From assembly GCF_029626105.1 (NCBI RefSeq), contig NZ_JARUBH010000009.1:4154001-4218000 (forward strand): DNA of 64,000 bases, read 5' to 3'. Both the position numbers and the translations under genes were made by a program. The notes beneath the pieces were generated by a model. That model was given only the letters and a program-made list of their open reading frames with translations. It was not told the origin of the DNA and made no database searches. Source of the stretch: Solwaraspora sp. WMMD792. Its GTDB lineage: Bacteria; Actinomycetota; Actinomycetes; Mycobacteriales; Micromonosporaceae. Positions 17,422 to 27,081 of this stretch are shown in pieces (position 1 is the first letter of the stretch; each line of letters opens with the position of its first letter).

Positions 17422-17429
<8 letters not shown>
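16920..17429 (-). CDS. Hotdog-fold acyl-CoA thioesterase (4HBT type)
   Basis: A 169-residue thioesterase likely to hydrolyse acyl-CoA. The catalytic segment RWSDLDAYGHVNNARFLTLY (residues 32-51) carries the Asp and the GHVNN motif of the YbgC/4-hydroxybenzoyl-CoA thioesterase group. Its GTG start overlaps the ettA stop (GTGACTGA), and its own stop overlaps the next gene, which indicates translational coupling through the block. Confidence 0.9.
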
Positions 17430-19098
<1,669 letters not shown>

Positions 19099-19457
19099 GG
19101 TGCGGCCTACCTCCAGAACTCTCGTGGGACCCGTCGGTACGGGCAGGTCACGACCCCGCGTACCGGCCGCCGGCACCGACCGGAGCGGCTGCGGGTGGTA
19201 CGCGGTACGCGGTCGTGCGCGGTACGACGGTCCGATCGGTGCGTACGCCGTTGTCAATCCTGACAGGTCCAACGCCCCAGCCGCACCTCACCCCACCGGA
19301 CGGCCGGGATCTTCGCGCCAGTGTTACCTGCCTCATTGCGCCCGGCCGGGTTTCGATGTCCTGATCAGCTGGGCACCAAGAGGGGGACGGGGGTCCGCCC
19401 GTCTGGCCCGCACAGTACGCTCATGGCGGTCCCGTAATCACCGGAGGTGTACGGAAC
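19099..19457. other. Divergent intergenic region ettA / otsA
   Basis: A 359-base gap between divergent genes. It holds the ettA ribosome site at its left end and a GGAGG for otsA at its right end. A short inverted repeat tgtca-atcc-tgaca lies at 19252-19265. No RNA gene or convincing -10/-35 pair was seen. Confidence 0.5.
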
Positions 19458-20855
19458 GTGACGGTTCGGAGCTCGTTCGTAGTGGTCGCCAACCGCCTGC
19501 CGGTGGACGAGGTGACCACGCCGGAAGGTCGCCAGTGGCGGCGCAGCCCCGGCGGTCTGGTGACCGCCCTGCACCCGGTGCTCGCCGCGCACCAGGGCAC
19601 CTGGGTCGGCTGGGCCGGTGGCGCCGGTGCGGCACCGGAGCCCTTCGACCTCGAAGGCATCCGGTTGCACCCCGTCCCGCTGAGCGCCGAAGAGCTGGAA
19701 CGGTACTACGAAGGTCAGTCCAACGCCACCATCTGGCCGCTGTACCACGACGCGGTCGAGACGCCGGCGTTCAAGCGCCGCTGGCGGGAGGCGTACCGGG
19801 TGGTCAACGCCCGGTTCGCCGAGGCGGCAGCGGAGGTCGCCGACGAGGGTGCGACGGTGTGGGTGCAGGACTACCAGCTGCAACTGGTGCCGGCCATGCT
19901 CCGGGAGATCCGCCCGGACCTGCGGATCGGCTTCTTCCTGCACATCCCGTTCCCGCCGATCGAGCTGTTCATGCAGATGCCGCAGCGCGCCGAGATCCTG
20001 CGCGGACTGCTCGGCGCCGACCTGGTCGGCTTCCAGCAGCGGCTGGCCGCGCAGAACTTCGTCCGGCTGGCCCGCCACCTGCTCGGGCTGCGGTACGAGG
20101 GCCAGATGATCCAGGTCGACGGCCGTAAGGTCAAGGCGGGTGCCTTCCCGATCTCGATCGACGTTCCGGAGATGGAACGGATGGCGCACGACGCGACGGT
20201 GGAGGCGCGGGCCAAGCAGATCCGCGCCGAGCTGGGGGATCCGAAGACGGTGATCCTCGGGGTGGACCGGCTCGACTACACCAAGGGGATCGAACTCAGG
20301 CTGAAAGCGTTCCGGGAACTTCTTGCTGACGGAAAGCTGACAGTTCCGGACGCAGTTATGGTGCAGGTTGCCACCCCCAGCCGCGAGCGGGTCGAGCACT
20401 ACCAGGCACTTCGGGTCAAGGTTGAGCGCGAAGTTGGCCGGATTAATGGTGAATTCGGCCGGGTGGGTGTGCCCGCCGTGCACTACCTGCACCAGTCGTA
20501 CAGTCGCAGTGAACTCGCCGCGCTCTACCGCGCGGCCGATGTGATGATGGTGACACCACTGCGAGACGGAATGAACCTGGTGGCCAAGGAGTACGTCGCG
20601 GCCCGCGCCGACACCGGCGGTGCCCTCGTGCTCAGTGAGTTCGCCGGCGCGGCAACGGAGCTGCGTCAAGCGTTCCTGTGCAACCCGCACGACCCGGACG
20701 GCGTCAAGGATGCCCTGTTGCGGGCGGTGCACGTCGACAGTTCCGAGGCCCGGCGGCGGATGCGGATCATGCAGCGCCATCTGCGGACCCATGACGTCGG
20801 CCACTGGGCCCGCTCCTTCCTCACAGAACTCGGTGTGCCCGAGACGGAGGAATGA
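19458..20855 (+). CDS. otsA: Trehalose-6-phosphate synthase (GT20)
   Basis: A 465-residue glycosyltransferase that joins UDP- or GDP-glucose to glucose 6-phosphate in the cytoplasm. The N-terminal glucose-6-P loop ([18 protein letters not shown]), [11 protein letters not shown] with its catalytic region, the sugar-nucleotide site ([16 protein letters not shown]) and the C-terminal run [16 protein letters not shown] are all intact. The GTG at 19458 has GGAGG about ten bases upstream. The stop abuts the otsB fusion start (TGAATG), so the two are one operon. Confidence 0.97.
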   Translation: MTVRSSFVVVANRLPVDEVTTPEGRQWRRSPGGLVTALHPVLAAHQGTWVGWAGGAGAAPEPFDLEGIRLHPVPLSAEELERYYEGQSNATIWPLYHDAVETPAFKRRWREAYRVVNARFAEAAAEVADEGATVWVQDYQLQLVPAMLREIRPDLRIGFFLHIPFPPIELFMQMPQRAEILRGLLGADLVGFQQRLAAQNFVRLARHLLGLRYEGQMIQVDGRKVKAGAFPISIDVPEMERMAHDATVEARAKQIRAELGDPKTVILGVDRLDYTKGIELRLKAFRELLADGKLTVPDAVMVQVATPSRERVEHYQALRVKVEREVGRINGEFGRVGVPAVHYLHQSYSRSELAALYRAADVMMVTPLRDGMNLVAKEYVAARADTGGALVLSEFAGAATELRQAFLCNPHDPDGVKDALLRAVHVDSSEARRRMRIMQRHLRTHDVGHWARSFLTELGVPETEE

Positions 20856-23465
20856 ATGAGAACGTCCGTCCTTGACGGGGACGTACGCGCGGCCGCGGAT
20901 CAGATCGATCCCGAGCTGCGCGCGGCGATCGGGCGGATCGCCCGGATGCCGATACTGCTGGTGGCCTGCGACTACGACGGCACCCTCGCACCGATCGTCG
21001 AGGACCCGACCCGAGCCGTACCGCTACCGGAGTCGGTCGCGGCGGTGCGGGCGCTGGCCGCGCTTCCACAGACCACCGTCGCGGTGGTCTCCAGCCGGGC
21101 GCTGCGCGACCTCGCCGCGCTCTCCCGGCTGCCCAGCGAGGTCCATCTGGTCGGCAGCCACGGGTCCGAGTTCGACATCGGCTTCGTCGAACGGCTGGCC
21201 CCTGAGCAACTGCAGGTGCACTCCCAGCTCAAGCGGGAGCTACGGCAGCTGATCAAGGACCAGCCCGGGGTACGGCTGGAGGTCAAACCGGCCAGCGTCG
21301 CGGTGCACACCCGGGGCGCCGATCCGGCGGTCGCCGAGGCGGTCGTCGCGGCGGTCAACACTGGACCGGCCGCCTGGCCCGACGTCACCGTCACCCAGGG
21401 CAAGGAAGTCGTCGAACTGTCGGTGGTCGCCACCGACAAGGGCACCGCCCTGGACCAGATCCGCACCCAGACGTCGGCCAGCGGCGTGCTGTTCATCGGC
21501 GACTCGATCACCGACGAGAGCGCCTTCGCCAACCTGCACGGCCCGGACGTCGGCATCAAGATCGGCGACGGCGACACTCGGGCGGCGTTCCGGGTCGCCG
21601 AACCGATCGACGCCGCGCGGGTGCTCGGCGTCCTGCTGGAGACCCGGCGCAACTGGCTCTACGGCGAGCACGCGGTGCCGATCGAGCGCCACTCGATGCT
21701 GGCCAACGGCCGGACCATCGCGCTGCTCACCCCGGACGCCAAGGTGACCTGGCTGTGCCATCCCAAGCCGGACTCGTCGGCGATCTTCGCCGATCTGCTC
21801 GGCGGCGCACCGGCCGGGCACTTCGCCGTCGCACCGGCCCGCGGCGGGTTCCCGCTGGGGCAGCGCTACCGGCCCGGCACGATGACCGTGGAGACCCGCT
21901 GGTCGGGGCTGACCGTCACCGACTGGCTGGACCACCCGCCGGCCGAGTCCTCCGCCGGCGACACGGTGCTACCGGGCGCCGACTCCACCCTGGTCCGGGT
22001 ACTCACCGGCACCGGGCAGGCACAGCTGGAGTTCGCCCCGCGCCCCGAGTTCGGCCAGGTGGCCGTGCAGCTGCAGCCGCTCGGTGACGGGCTGCTGGTG
22101 CTCGGCTCCAACGAGCCGGTGGCGCTCTACTCCCCCGGGGTGGAGTGGAAGGTCGTCGACGACGGCGGTCGGGAAACCGCCCGCGCCCTGGTCGACCTGG
22201 CCGCGCTCGACGGCATGCTCACCATGGAGCTGCGGTTCGGCTCGCACAGCCTGGAACACCACACCGTCACCGTGCAGCAGCGCCAGTCCACCGCAGAACA
22301 GCCGTGGCGGGAGTGGGTCCGGCAGCTGCAGCTGCCGAACACCGGCCGGGAGCTGGTCGCCCGCAGCGCGCTCACCCTGCGGGGGCTGTGCCACGAGGCA
22401 ACCGGCTCGATCCTCGCCGCCGCGACCACCTCACTGCCCGAAGAGCTCGGCGGGGTACGCAACTGGGACTACCGGTACTGCTGGCTGCGGGACGCGGCGA
22501 TGAGCGCCCGGGCGTTGGTCGACCTCGGCTCGCTGGCCGAGGCCGAGGCGTTCCTGCGCTGGGTGGACGGCTGCGTCGAGCGCACCGGCGGCCACCCGGA
22601 GCGGTTGCACCCGCTCTACACGGTGGAGGGACTGGAGCTGGGCGCGGAGGCGGTCATCGACACCCTCCCCGGCTACGCCGGCTCCCGCCCGGTGCGGGTC
22701 GGCAACCTGGCCAACCACCAGCTGCAGCTCGACGTGTTCGGGCCGATCGCCGACCTGCTCGCGGTGGTCGCCGACGCCCGTGGTTCGGTGCACGACGACG
22801 AGTGGCGGGTGCTGGAGGCGATGGTGCAGGCGGTCGAACGCCGCTGGCACGAGCCGGACCACGGCCTGTGGGAGGCCCGGCTCGCTCCCCGGCACCATGT
22901 CTTCTCCAAGGTCATGTGCTGGATGACGGTGGACCGGGCGCTGCGGATGGCGGGCCGGCACGGCGGCGGCGAACGGCCGGACTGGGTCGAGCTGCGCGAC
23001 CGGATCGGCCGCAACGTGCTGGAACACGGCTGGCACGCCAAGGCCGGCGCGTACACGGTCGCCTACGGCGACGAGGAGATGGACGCCTCCTCGCTGTGGA
23101 TCGGGCTGTCCGGGCTGCTGCCCGACGACGACCCGCGGTTCCTCGCCACGGTGCTCAAAGTGGAGGCGGACCTGCGCAGCGGCCCGGTGGTGTACCGCTA
23201 CCGGTGGGACGACGGGTTGCCCGGCCGGGAGGGCGGGTTCCACATCTGCACCGCCTGGCTGATCGAGGCATACCTGCGCACCGGGCGGCGCGGTGACGCC
23301 GAAGAGCTGTTCGAGCAGATGATCGACACCGCCGGCCCGACCGGTCTGCTGCCCGAGCAGTACGATCCGCTCGCCGAACGCGGGCTGGGCAACCATCCCC
23401 AGGCGTACAGCCATCTGGGGCTGATCCGGTGCGCCCTGCTGCTGGACGACATGCTCAAGCTCTGA
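20856..23465 (+). CDS. otsB: Trehalose-6-phosphate phosphatase fused to GH15 glucoamylase/trehalase domain
   Basis: An 869-residue two-domain protein. Residues about 30-265 are a HAD phosphatase with DYDGTLAPI (nucleophile Asp), VVSSRAL, and the closing motif FIGDSITDESAF, which makes trehalose from trehalose-6-P. Residues about 275-869 are a GH15 domain like mycobacterial trehalases, with NWDYRYCWLRDAAMSA, HHVFSKVMCW, and catalytic Glu-type segments HICTAWLIEAY and LLPEQYDP. The fusion puts trehalose synthesis and probable breakdown on one chain, directly after otsA. The intact motifs of both halves argue against a sequencing artefact. GH15 activity could instead be on another alpha-glucoside. 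Confidence 0.9.
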   Translation: MRTSVLDGDVRAAADQIDPELRAAIGRIARMPILLVACDYDGTLAPIVEDPTRAVPLPESVAAVRALAALPQTTVAVVSSRALRDLAALSRLPSEVHLVGSHGSEFDIGFVERLAPEQLQVHSQLKRELRQLIKDQPGVRLEVKPASVAVHTRGADPAVAEAVVAAVNTGPAAWPDVTVTQGKEVVELSVVATDKGTALDQIRTQTSASGVLFIGDSITDESAFANLHGPDVGIKIGDGDTRAAFRVAEPIDAARVLGVLLETRRNWLYGEHAVPIERHSMLANGRTIALLTPDAKVTWLCHPKPDSSAIFADLLGGAPAGHFAVAPARGGFPLGQRYRPGTMTVETRWSGLTVTDWLDHPPAESSAGDTVLPGADSTLVRVLTGTGQAQLEFAPRPEFGQVAVQLQPLGDGLLVLGSNEPVALYSPGVEWKVVDDGGRETARALVDLAALDGMLTMELRFGSHSLEHHTVTVQQRQSTAEQPWREWVRQLQLPNTGRELVARSALTLRGLCHEATGSILAAATTSLPEELGGVRNWDYRYCWLRDAAMSARALVDLGSLAEAEAFLRWVDGCVERTGGHPERLHPLYTVEGLELGAEAVIDTLPGYAGSRPVRVGNLANHQLQLDVFGPIADLLAVVADARGSVHDDEWRVLEAMVQAVERRWHEPDHGLWEARLAPRHHVFSKVMCWMTVDRALRMAGRHGGGERPDWVELRDRIGRNVLEHGWHAKAGAYTVAYGDEEMDASSLWIGLSGLLPDDDPRFLATVLKVEADLRSGPVVYRYRWDDGLPGREGGFHICTAWLIEAYLRTGRRGDAEELFEQMIDTAGPTGLLPEQYDPLAERGLGNHPQAYSHLGLIRCALLLDDMLKL

Positions 23466-23475
23466 AACCGGGGCC

Positions 23476-23509
23476 GGTCCGGCGCGCCGCTCCCCCGGCG
23501 CGCCGGACC
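23476..23509. terminator. Convergent hairpin terminator
   Basis: Perfect 14-bp arms at 23476-23489 and 23496-23509 with a six-base loop, lying in the 46-base gap between the converging trehalose and cobA genes. No U-tract, as is usual in this GC range. It probably ends transcription in both directions. Confidence 0.75.
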
Positions 23510-23511
23510 GC

Positions 23512-24792
23512 TCAGTCCTCGGTCCGGTCGGCTCGATCGGTTGGCCGGTCGGCTCGATCGGTCGGCACGTCCAGCGTGCCGACCACGTCGCCGACGACCA
23601 CCACGGCCGGCGGCCGCAGCCCGGCGGCGGCGGCCTCGCCGGCCACGGCACCCAGGGTCGACGTCAGCGCCCGCTGGGCACCGGTGGTCGCCTCCTGCAC
23701 CACCGCCGCCGGGGTGTCCGCGCCACGGCCGTTGGCGAGCAGCGTCTCGGCGATCGCCGGCAGGTTCTTCAGCCCCATCAGCACCACCAGGGTGCCGCGC
23801 AGCCGGGCGAGCGCCGGCCAGTCGACGAGCGACAGCCGGTGCCCCGGCGGCAGGTGGCCGGAGACCACGGTGAACTCGTGGGCCACCCCTCGGTGGGTGA
23901 CCGGGATACCGGCGGCGGCGGGTGCCGCGACCGAACTGCTCACGCCGGGCACCACCGACACCGGTACGCCCGCCTCGACGCAGGCCAGCAGCTCCTCGCC
24001 GCCCCGGCCGAAGACGTACGGGTCACCGCCCTTGAGCCGGACCACGACGGACCCGGCCCGGGCCCGGTCCACCAGAATCCGGTTGATCTCCTCCTGGGCG
24101 GCAGCCGGGCCGTACGGGATCTTCGCGGCGTCGACCAGCTCGACCCGGGCGGGCAGCTCGTCCAGCAGCAGCCCCGGCACCAGCCGGTCGGCGACCACCA
24201 CGTCGGCCTCGGCGAGCGCGCGGCGGCCCTTCACGGTGATCAGTTCCGGGTCACCGGGGCCGGCGCCGACCAGGACCACCCGGCCGGTCGGGCCGGGGCC
24301 GGCGGCGGCCGGCGCCGCCCCGGCGGTGCCGGCGACCGGGATCGTGCCGTCGGCCAGCCGCTGGTCGATCGCGTCCCGGACCCGGACCGCCCGCTGCGGG
24401 TCCCCGCCGCCGAGCACCGCCACGGTCACCGGGCCGTGCCGGGTCACCGCCGGGGTCCAGGCGGTCGCCTCGGTCCGGTCGTCGGCCCGTACGCAGAACA
24501 CCCGCCGGGGCTCGGCGGCGGCGCTGACTTCGGCCGCCGCCGCCGGGTCGTCGACGGCGACCTGGACCAGCCAGGCCCCGTCGAGGTCACCGGGCTGGAA
24601 CCGCCGCTGCCGCCAGCCCAGCCGACCGGCGGTGACCAGGCCGTGCAATGCCGGGGTCAGCTCGGGTGAGACGACGAGCACGTCGGCTCCGGCGTCCAGC
24701 AACGCCGGCACCCGCCGGGTGGCGACCGTGCCGCCGCCGACCACCAGCACCCGCCGGCCGTCCAGCCGCAGTCCCAGTGGGTAAAGGTTCAC
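23512..24792 (-). CDS. cobA: Uroporphyrinogen-III C-methyltransferase with N-terminal precorrin-2 dehydrogenase domain (CysG-like)
   Basis: A 426-residue fusion. Residues 1-150 form a siroheme-synthase/precorrin-2 oxidase Rossmann domain (VLVVGGGTVATRRV). Residues 170-400 form the SAM-dependent uroporphyrinogen-III methyltransferase (VVLVGAGPGDPELITVKG, KGGDPYVFGRGGEE, GVSSSVAAPAAAGIPVTHRG). Together they can make precorrin-2 and sirohydrochlorin, the entry to B12 and siroheme. The Arg/Asp-rich last 15 residues are repetitive. Its GTG start overlaps the cobT stop. Confidence 0.95.
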   Translation of the reverse strand: MNLYPLGLRLDGRRVLVVGGGTVATRRVPALLDAGADVLVVSPELTPALHGLVTAGRLGWRQRRFQPGDLDGAWLVQVAVDDPAAAAEVSAAAEPRRVFCVRADDRTEATAWTPAVTRHGPVTVAVLGGGDPQRAVRVRDAIDQRLADGTIPVAGTAGAAPAAAGPGPTGRVVLVGAGPGDPELITVKGRRALAEADVVVADRLVPGLLLDELPARVELVDAAKIPYGPAAAQEEINRILVDRARAGSVVVRLKGGDPYVFGRGGEELLACVEAGVPVSVVPGVSSSVAAPAAAGIPVTHRGVAHEFTVVSGHLPPGHRLSLVDWPALARLRGTLVVLMGLKNLPAIAETLLANGRGADTPAAVVQEATTGAQRALTSTLGAVAGEAAAAGLRPPAVVVVGDVVGTLDVPTDRADRPTDRADRTED

Positions 24793-25910
24793 TTCTCGGA
24801 AACTCCCGCCGCGTCGAAGGTGGCCACCTCGTGCAGGACCCGGACCGCACTGGCCACCATCGGCCAGGCGAGCAGGGCGCCGGTGCCCTCTCCCAGGCGC
24901 AGCTCCAGGTCGACCAGTGGGTGCAGGCCGAGCTGGCGCAGCCCAACGGTAGCCCCCGGCTCCACCGAACGGTGCCCGGCGACCATCGCGGCGGTGGTGT
25001 GCGGGGCCAGGGCCGCCGCGGCCAGCGCGGCGGCCACCGCGCTGACCCCGTCCAGGATCACCGGGATCCGCCGGGCGGCGGCGCCGAGCAGGAAGCCGCA
25101 GAGCGCCGCGTGTTCCAGCCCGCCGAGCGCGGCCAGCACCCCGACCGGGTCGGCCGGGTCCGGCCGGTGCCGGCGCAGCGCCGCCTCCACCACGGACACT
25201 TTCCGCTGGTACGTCTGCTCGTCGACCCCGGTGCCCCGGCCAGTGACGTCAGCCGCCGTCGCACCGGTGAAGCCGGCGATCAGGGCCGCCGCCGCAGTGG
25301 TGTTGGCGATTCCCATGTCACCGGTGAGCAGGCTGGCGGCGCCACCGTCGTGCAGGTCGCCGGCGACCCGGATGCCCACCTCGATGGCGGTACGGGCCTC
25401 GTCGACGGTCATCGCCGGCCCGCTGCACAGGTCGGCGGTGCCGGGGCGTACCCGGGCCGACACGAGCCCGTCGGCGGGCTCCAGCGGCGCGGCCACGCCC
25501 ACATCGACCACGGTGACGCTGGCCCCCATCTGGCGGGCGAAGGCGTTCACCACCGCGCCGCCAGCCAGGAAGTTGGCCACCATCTGCGCGGTGACCTCCT
25601 GCGGCCAGGGGGTGACCCGCTGCCGGTGCACCCCGTGGTCGGCGGCGAAGACGGCCACCGCGCCGGGCTCGGGCAGCGGTGGCGGGCAGGCCGCGGCGAG
25701 GCCGGCGAGCCGTACCGAGAGCTCCTCCAGCGCGCCGAGTGAGCCGGCCGGCTTGGTCAGCCGGGCGTGCAGTGCACGGGCCTGCGTCATCGCGTCGCCG
25801 TCCGGTGGCCGGATCCGCGCCAGGGTCGCCTCGATCAGTGAGCCGGTCGGGCCGTCGGGCACAGGACCTCCAGAGCCGTCGGGCATCAGTCCTCCACGAC
25901 CATCGGGCAT
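24789..25910 (-). CDS. cobT: Nicotinate-nucleotide-dimethylbenzimidazole phosphoribosyltransferase
   Basis: A 373-residue enzyme (if started at 25910) that makes alpha-ribazole phosphate for the lower ligand of cobalamin. Landmarks are KPAGSLGALEEL, FAADHGVHRQRVTPWPQEVT, LLTGDMGIANTTAAAALI, and the C-terminal GATVGLRQLGLHPLVDLELRLGEGTGA with its catalytic Glu. The start is one of three: ATG 25910, ATG 25886 or GTG 25862, each preceded by its own GGAGG in a 24-base tandem repeat. The longest overlaps the cobC stop (TGATG). Confidence 0.95.
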   Translation of the reverse strand: MPDGRGGLMPDGSGGPVPDGPTGSLIEATLARIRPPDGDAMTQARALHARLTKPAGSLGALEELSVRLAGLAAACPPPLPEPGAVAVFAADHGVHRQRVTPWPQEVTAQMVANFLAGGAVVNAFARQMGASVTVVDVGVAAPLEPADGLVSARVRPGTADLCSGPAMTVDEARTAIEVGIRVAGDLHDGGAASLLTGDMGIANTTAAAALIAGFTGATAADVTGRGTGVDEQTYQRKVSVVEAALRRHRPDPADPVGVLAALGGLEHAALCGFLLGAAARRIPVILDGVSAVAAALAAAALAPHTTAAMVAGHRSVEPGATVGLRQLGLHPLVDLELRLGEGTGALLAWPMVASAVRVLHEVATFDAAGVSEK

Positions 25911-25919
25911 CAGTCCTCC
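25848..25919 (-). repeat. Three tandem copies of a ribosome-site-plus-start-codon unit
   Basis: Three 24-base units (25919-25896, 25895-25872, 25871-25848) read, on the minus strand, GGAGGACTG-ATG-CCCGA..., the same again, and GGAGGTCCT-GTG-CCCGAC.... They are in frame and translate as MPDGRGGL, MPDGSGGP, VPDG. Every copy therefore has a complete Shine-Dalgarno and start codon. Duplication of an initiation region is the simplest origin. Confidence 0.9.
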
Positions 25920-26971
25920 AGGGCGGTCGACAACACGGAGACGAAGGCGTCGGTGGTGGCAGTGTCCCGTACCGCGATCCGCAGCCAGTCGACACCCAGC
26001 CCGGGGAAGGTGTCGCCGCGGCGTACCGCATAGCCCCGCTCACGCAGCCGGTGCCGCACCCGCTGCGCACCGGCGACGTGGATCAGGACGAACGCGCTGG
26101 CCGGGGTGCCGGCCACGGTGACCCCGGGCAGTTCGGCGAGCCGTCGGACCAGGTGGGCGCGCTCGGCGGCGAGCGCGGCGGCGAACCGGCGTTCGGCGCC
26201 TACCGCCCGGCGGCTGGCGCACATCTCGGCGGCGACCAGCGCCGGAGTGGCGACCGGCCACAGCGGCGCCGCGGTGGCGAGCCGGCGCAGCAGCGGCTCC
26301 GGGCCGAGCAGGTAGCCGATCCGCAACCCGGCCAGTCCCCAGGTCTTGGTCAGGCTGCGCACCACGACGAGTCCGGGCAGGTCGCGCCGGTCGGCCAGCG
26401 ACTGCGGTTCGCCCGGTACGCCGGCGGCGCAGGTGGTGTCGGCGAACGCCTCGTCGACGACGACGACCCGGCCCGGTCGGGTGAGCGCGGCGACCGTCTC
26501 GGCGGGGTGCAGCACCGACGTCGGGTTGGTCGGGTTGCCGATGAGCACCAGGTCCGCGTCGGCCGGGACGAGGGCGGGGTCGAAGGTGAACCCGGTGTCG
26601 GCGGACAGCAGCACCCGGTCGACCCGGTGCCCGGCGTTGCGCAGCGCGGCTTCCGGCTCGGTGAACTGCGGGTGCACCACCACTGGGCGGCGGGCGTCGC
26701 GCAGCCCCTGGGCGATCAGGACGAAGCCCTGGGCGGCACCGGCGGTGAGCAGCACCTCGCTGGCGGGCCGGCGGTGCCGGTCGGCGACGGCCGTGACAGC
26801 GGCCCGCTGGTCGGGGTAGCGGGCGAGATCGCGCAGGCTGGCAGAGACCGGTTCGGTCAGCCAGCGCGGCGGTTCGCCGACGCGGACGTTGACCGCCAGG
26901 TCGATCAGGCCGGCGGTGGCCTCGACGTCGCCGTGGTGCCCGAGATCGTACTCCTGCATGGTGGCGATCAT
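25910..26971 (-). CDS. cobC: CobC-like PLP aminotransferase (threonine-phosphate decarboxylase-type)
   Basis: A 353-residue fold-type I PLP enzyme of the HisC/CobD(CobC) group. Its setting in a cobalamin operon suggests L-threonine-O-3-phosphate decarboxylase or a similar aminopropanol-arm enzyme, as for Rv2231c CobC in mycobacteria. Landmarks are LLTAGAAQGFVLIAQGL, GNPTNPTSVL (PLP Asn), VVDEAFAD (PLP Asp) and RSLTKTWGLAGLRIGY with the Schiff-base Lys. It is the first gene of the coupled cobC-cobT-cobA run. An ATG at 26959 is an alternative start. Confidence 0.85.
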   Translation of the reverse strand: MIATMQEYDLGHHGDVEATAGLIDLAVNVRVGEPPRWLTEPVSASLRDLARYPDQRAAVTAVADRHRRPASEVLLTAGAAQGFVLIAQGLRDARRPVVVHPQFTEPEAALRNAGHRVDRVLLSADTGFTFDPALVPADADLVLIGNPTNPTSVLHPAETVAALTRPGRVVVVDEAFADTTCAAGVPGEPQSLADRRDLPGLVVVRSLTKTWGLAGLRIGYLLGPEPLLRRLATAAPLWPVATPALVAAEMCASRRAVGAERRFAAALAAERAHLVRRLAELPGVTVAGTPASAFVLIHVAGAQRVRHRLRERGYAVRRGDTFPGLGVDWLRIAVRDTATTDAFVSVLSTALED

Positions 26972-27081
26972 GCCGGGCGGGCGGGATGAAATCGACGAAG
27001 GGTGACGCTTGTGACACGATTCGTCTTATGGTTTTAATCCTTTTGGTCACTTTTTGTGGCTGTCCGGCTTAGCTTTGGGCC

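Noticed and set aside
19252-19265. Short inverted repeat tgtca-atcc-tgaca upstream of otsA as a regulator site
   Set aside because: Five-base arms are expected by chance in this length, and there is no second copy.
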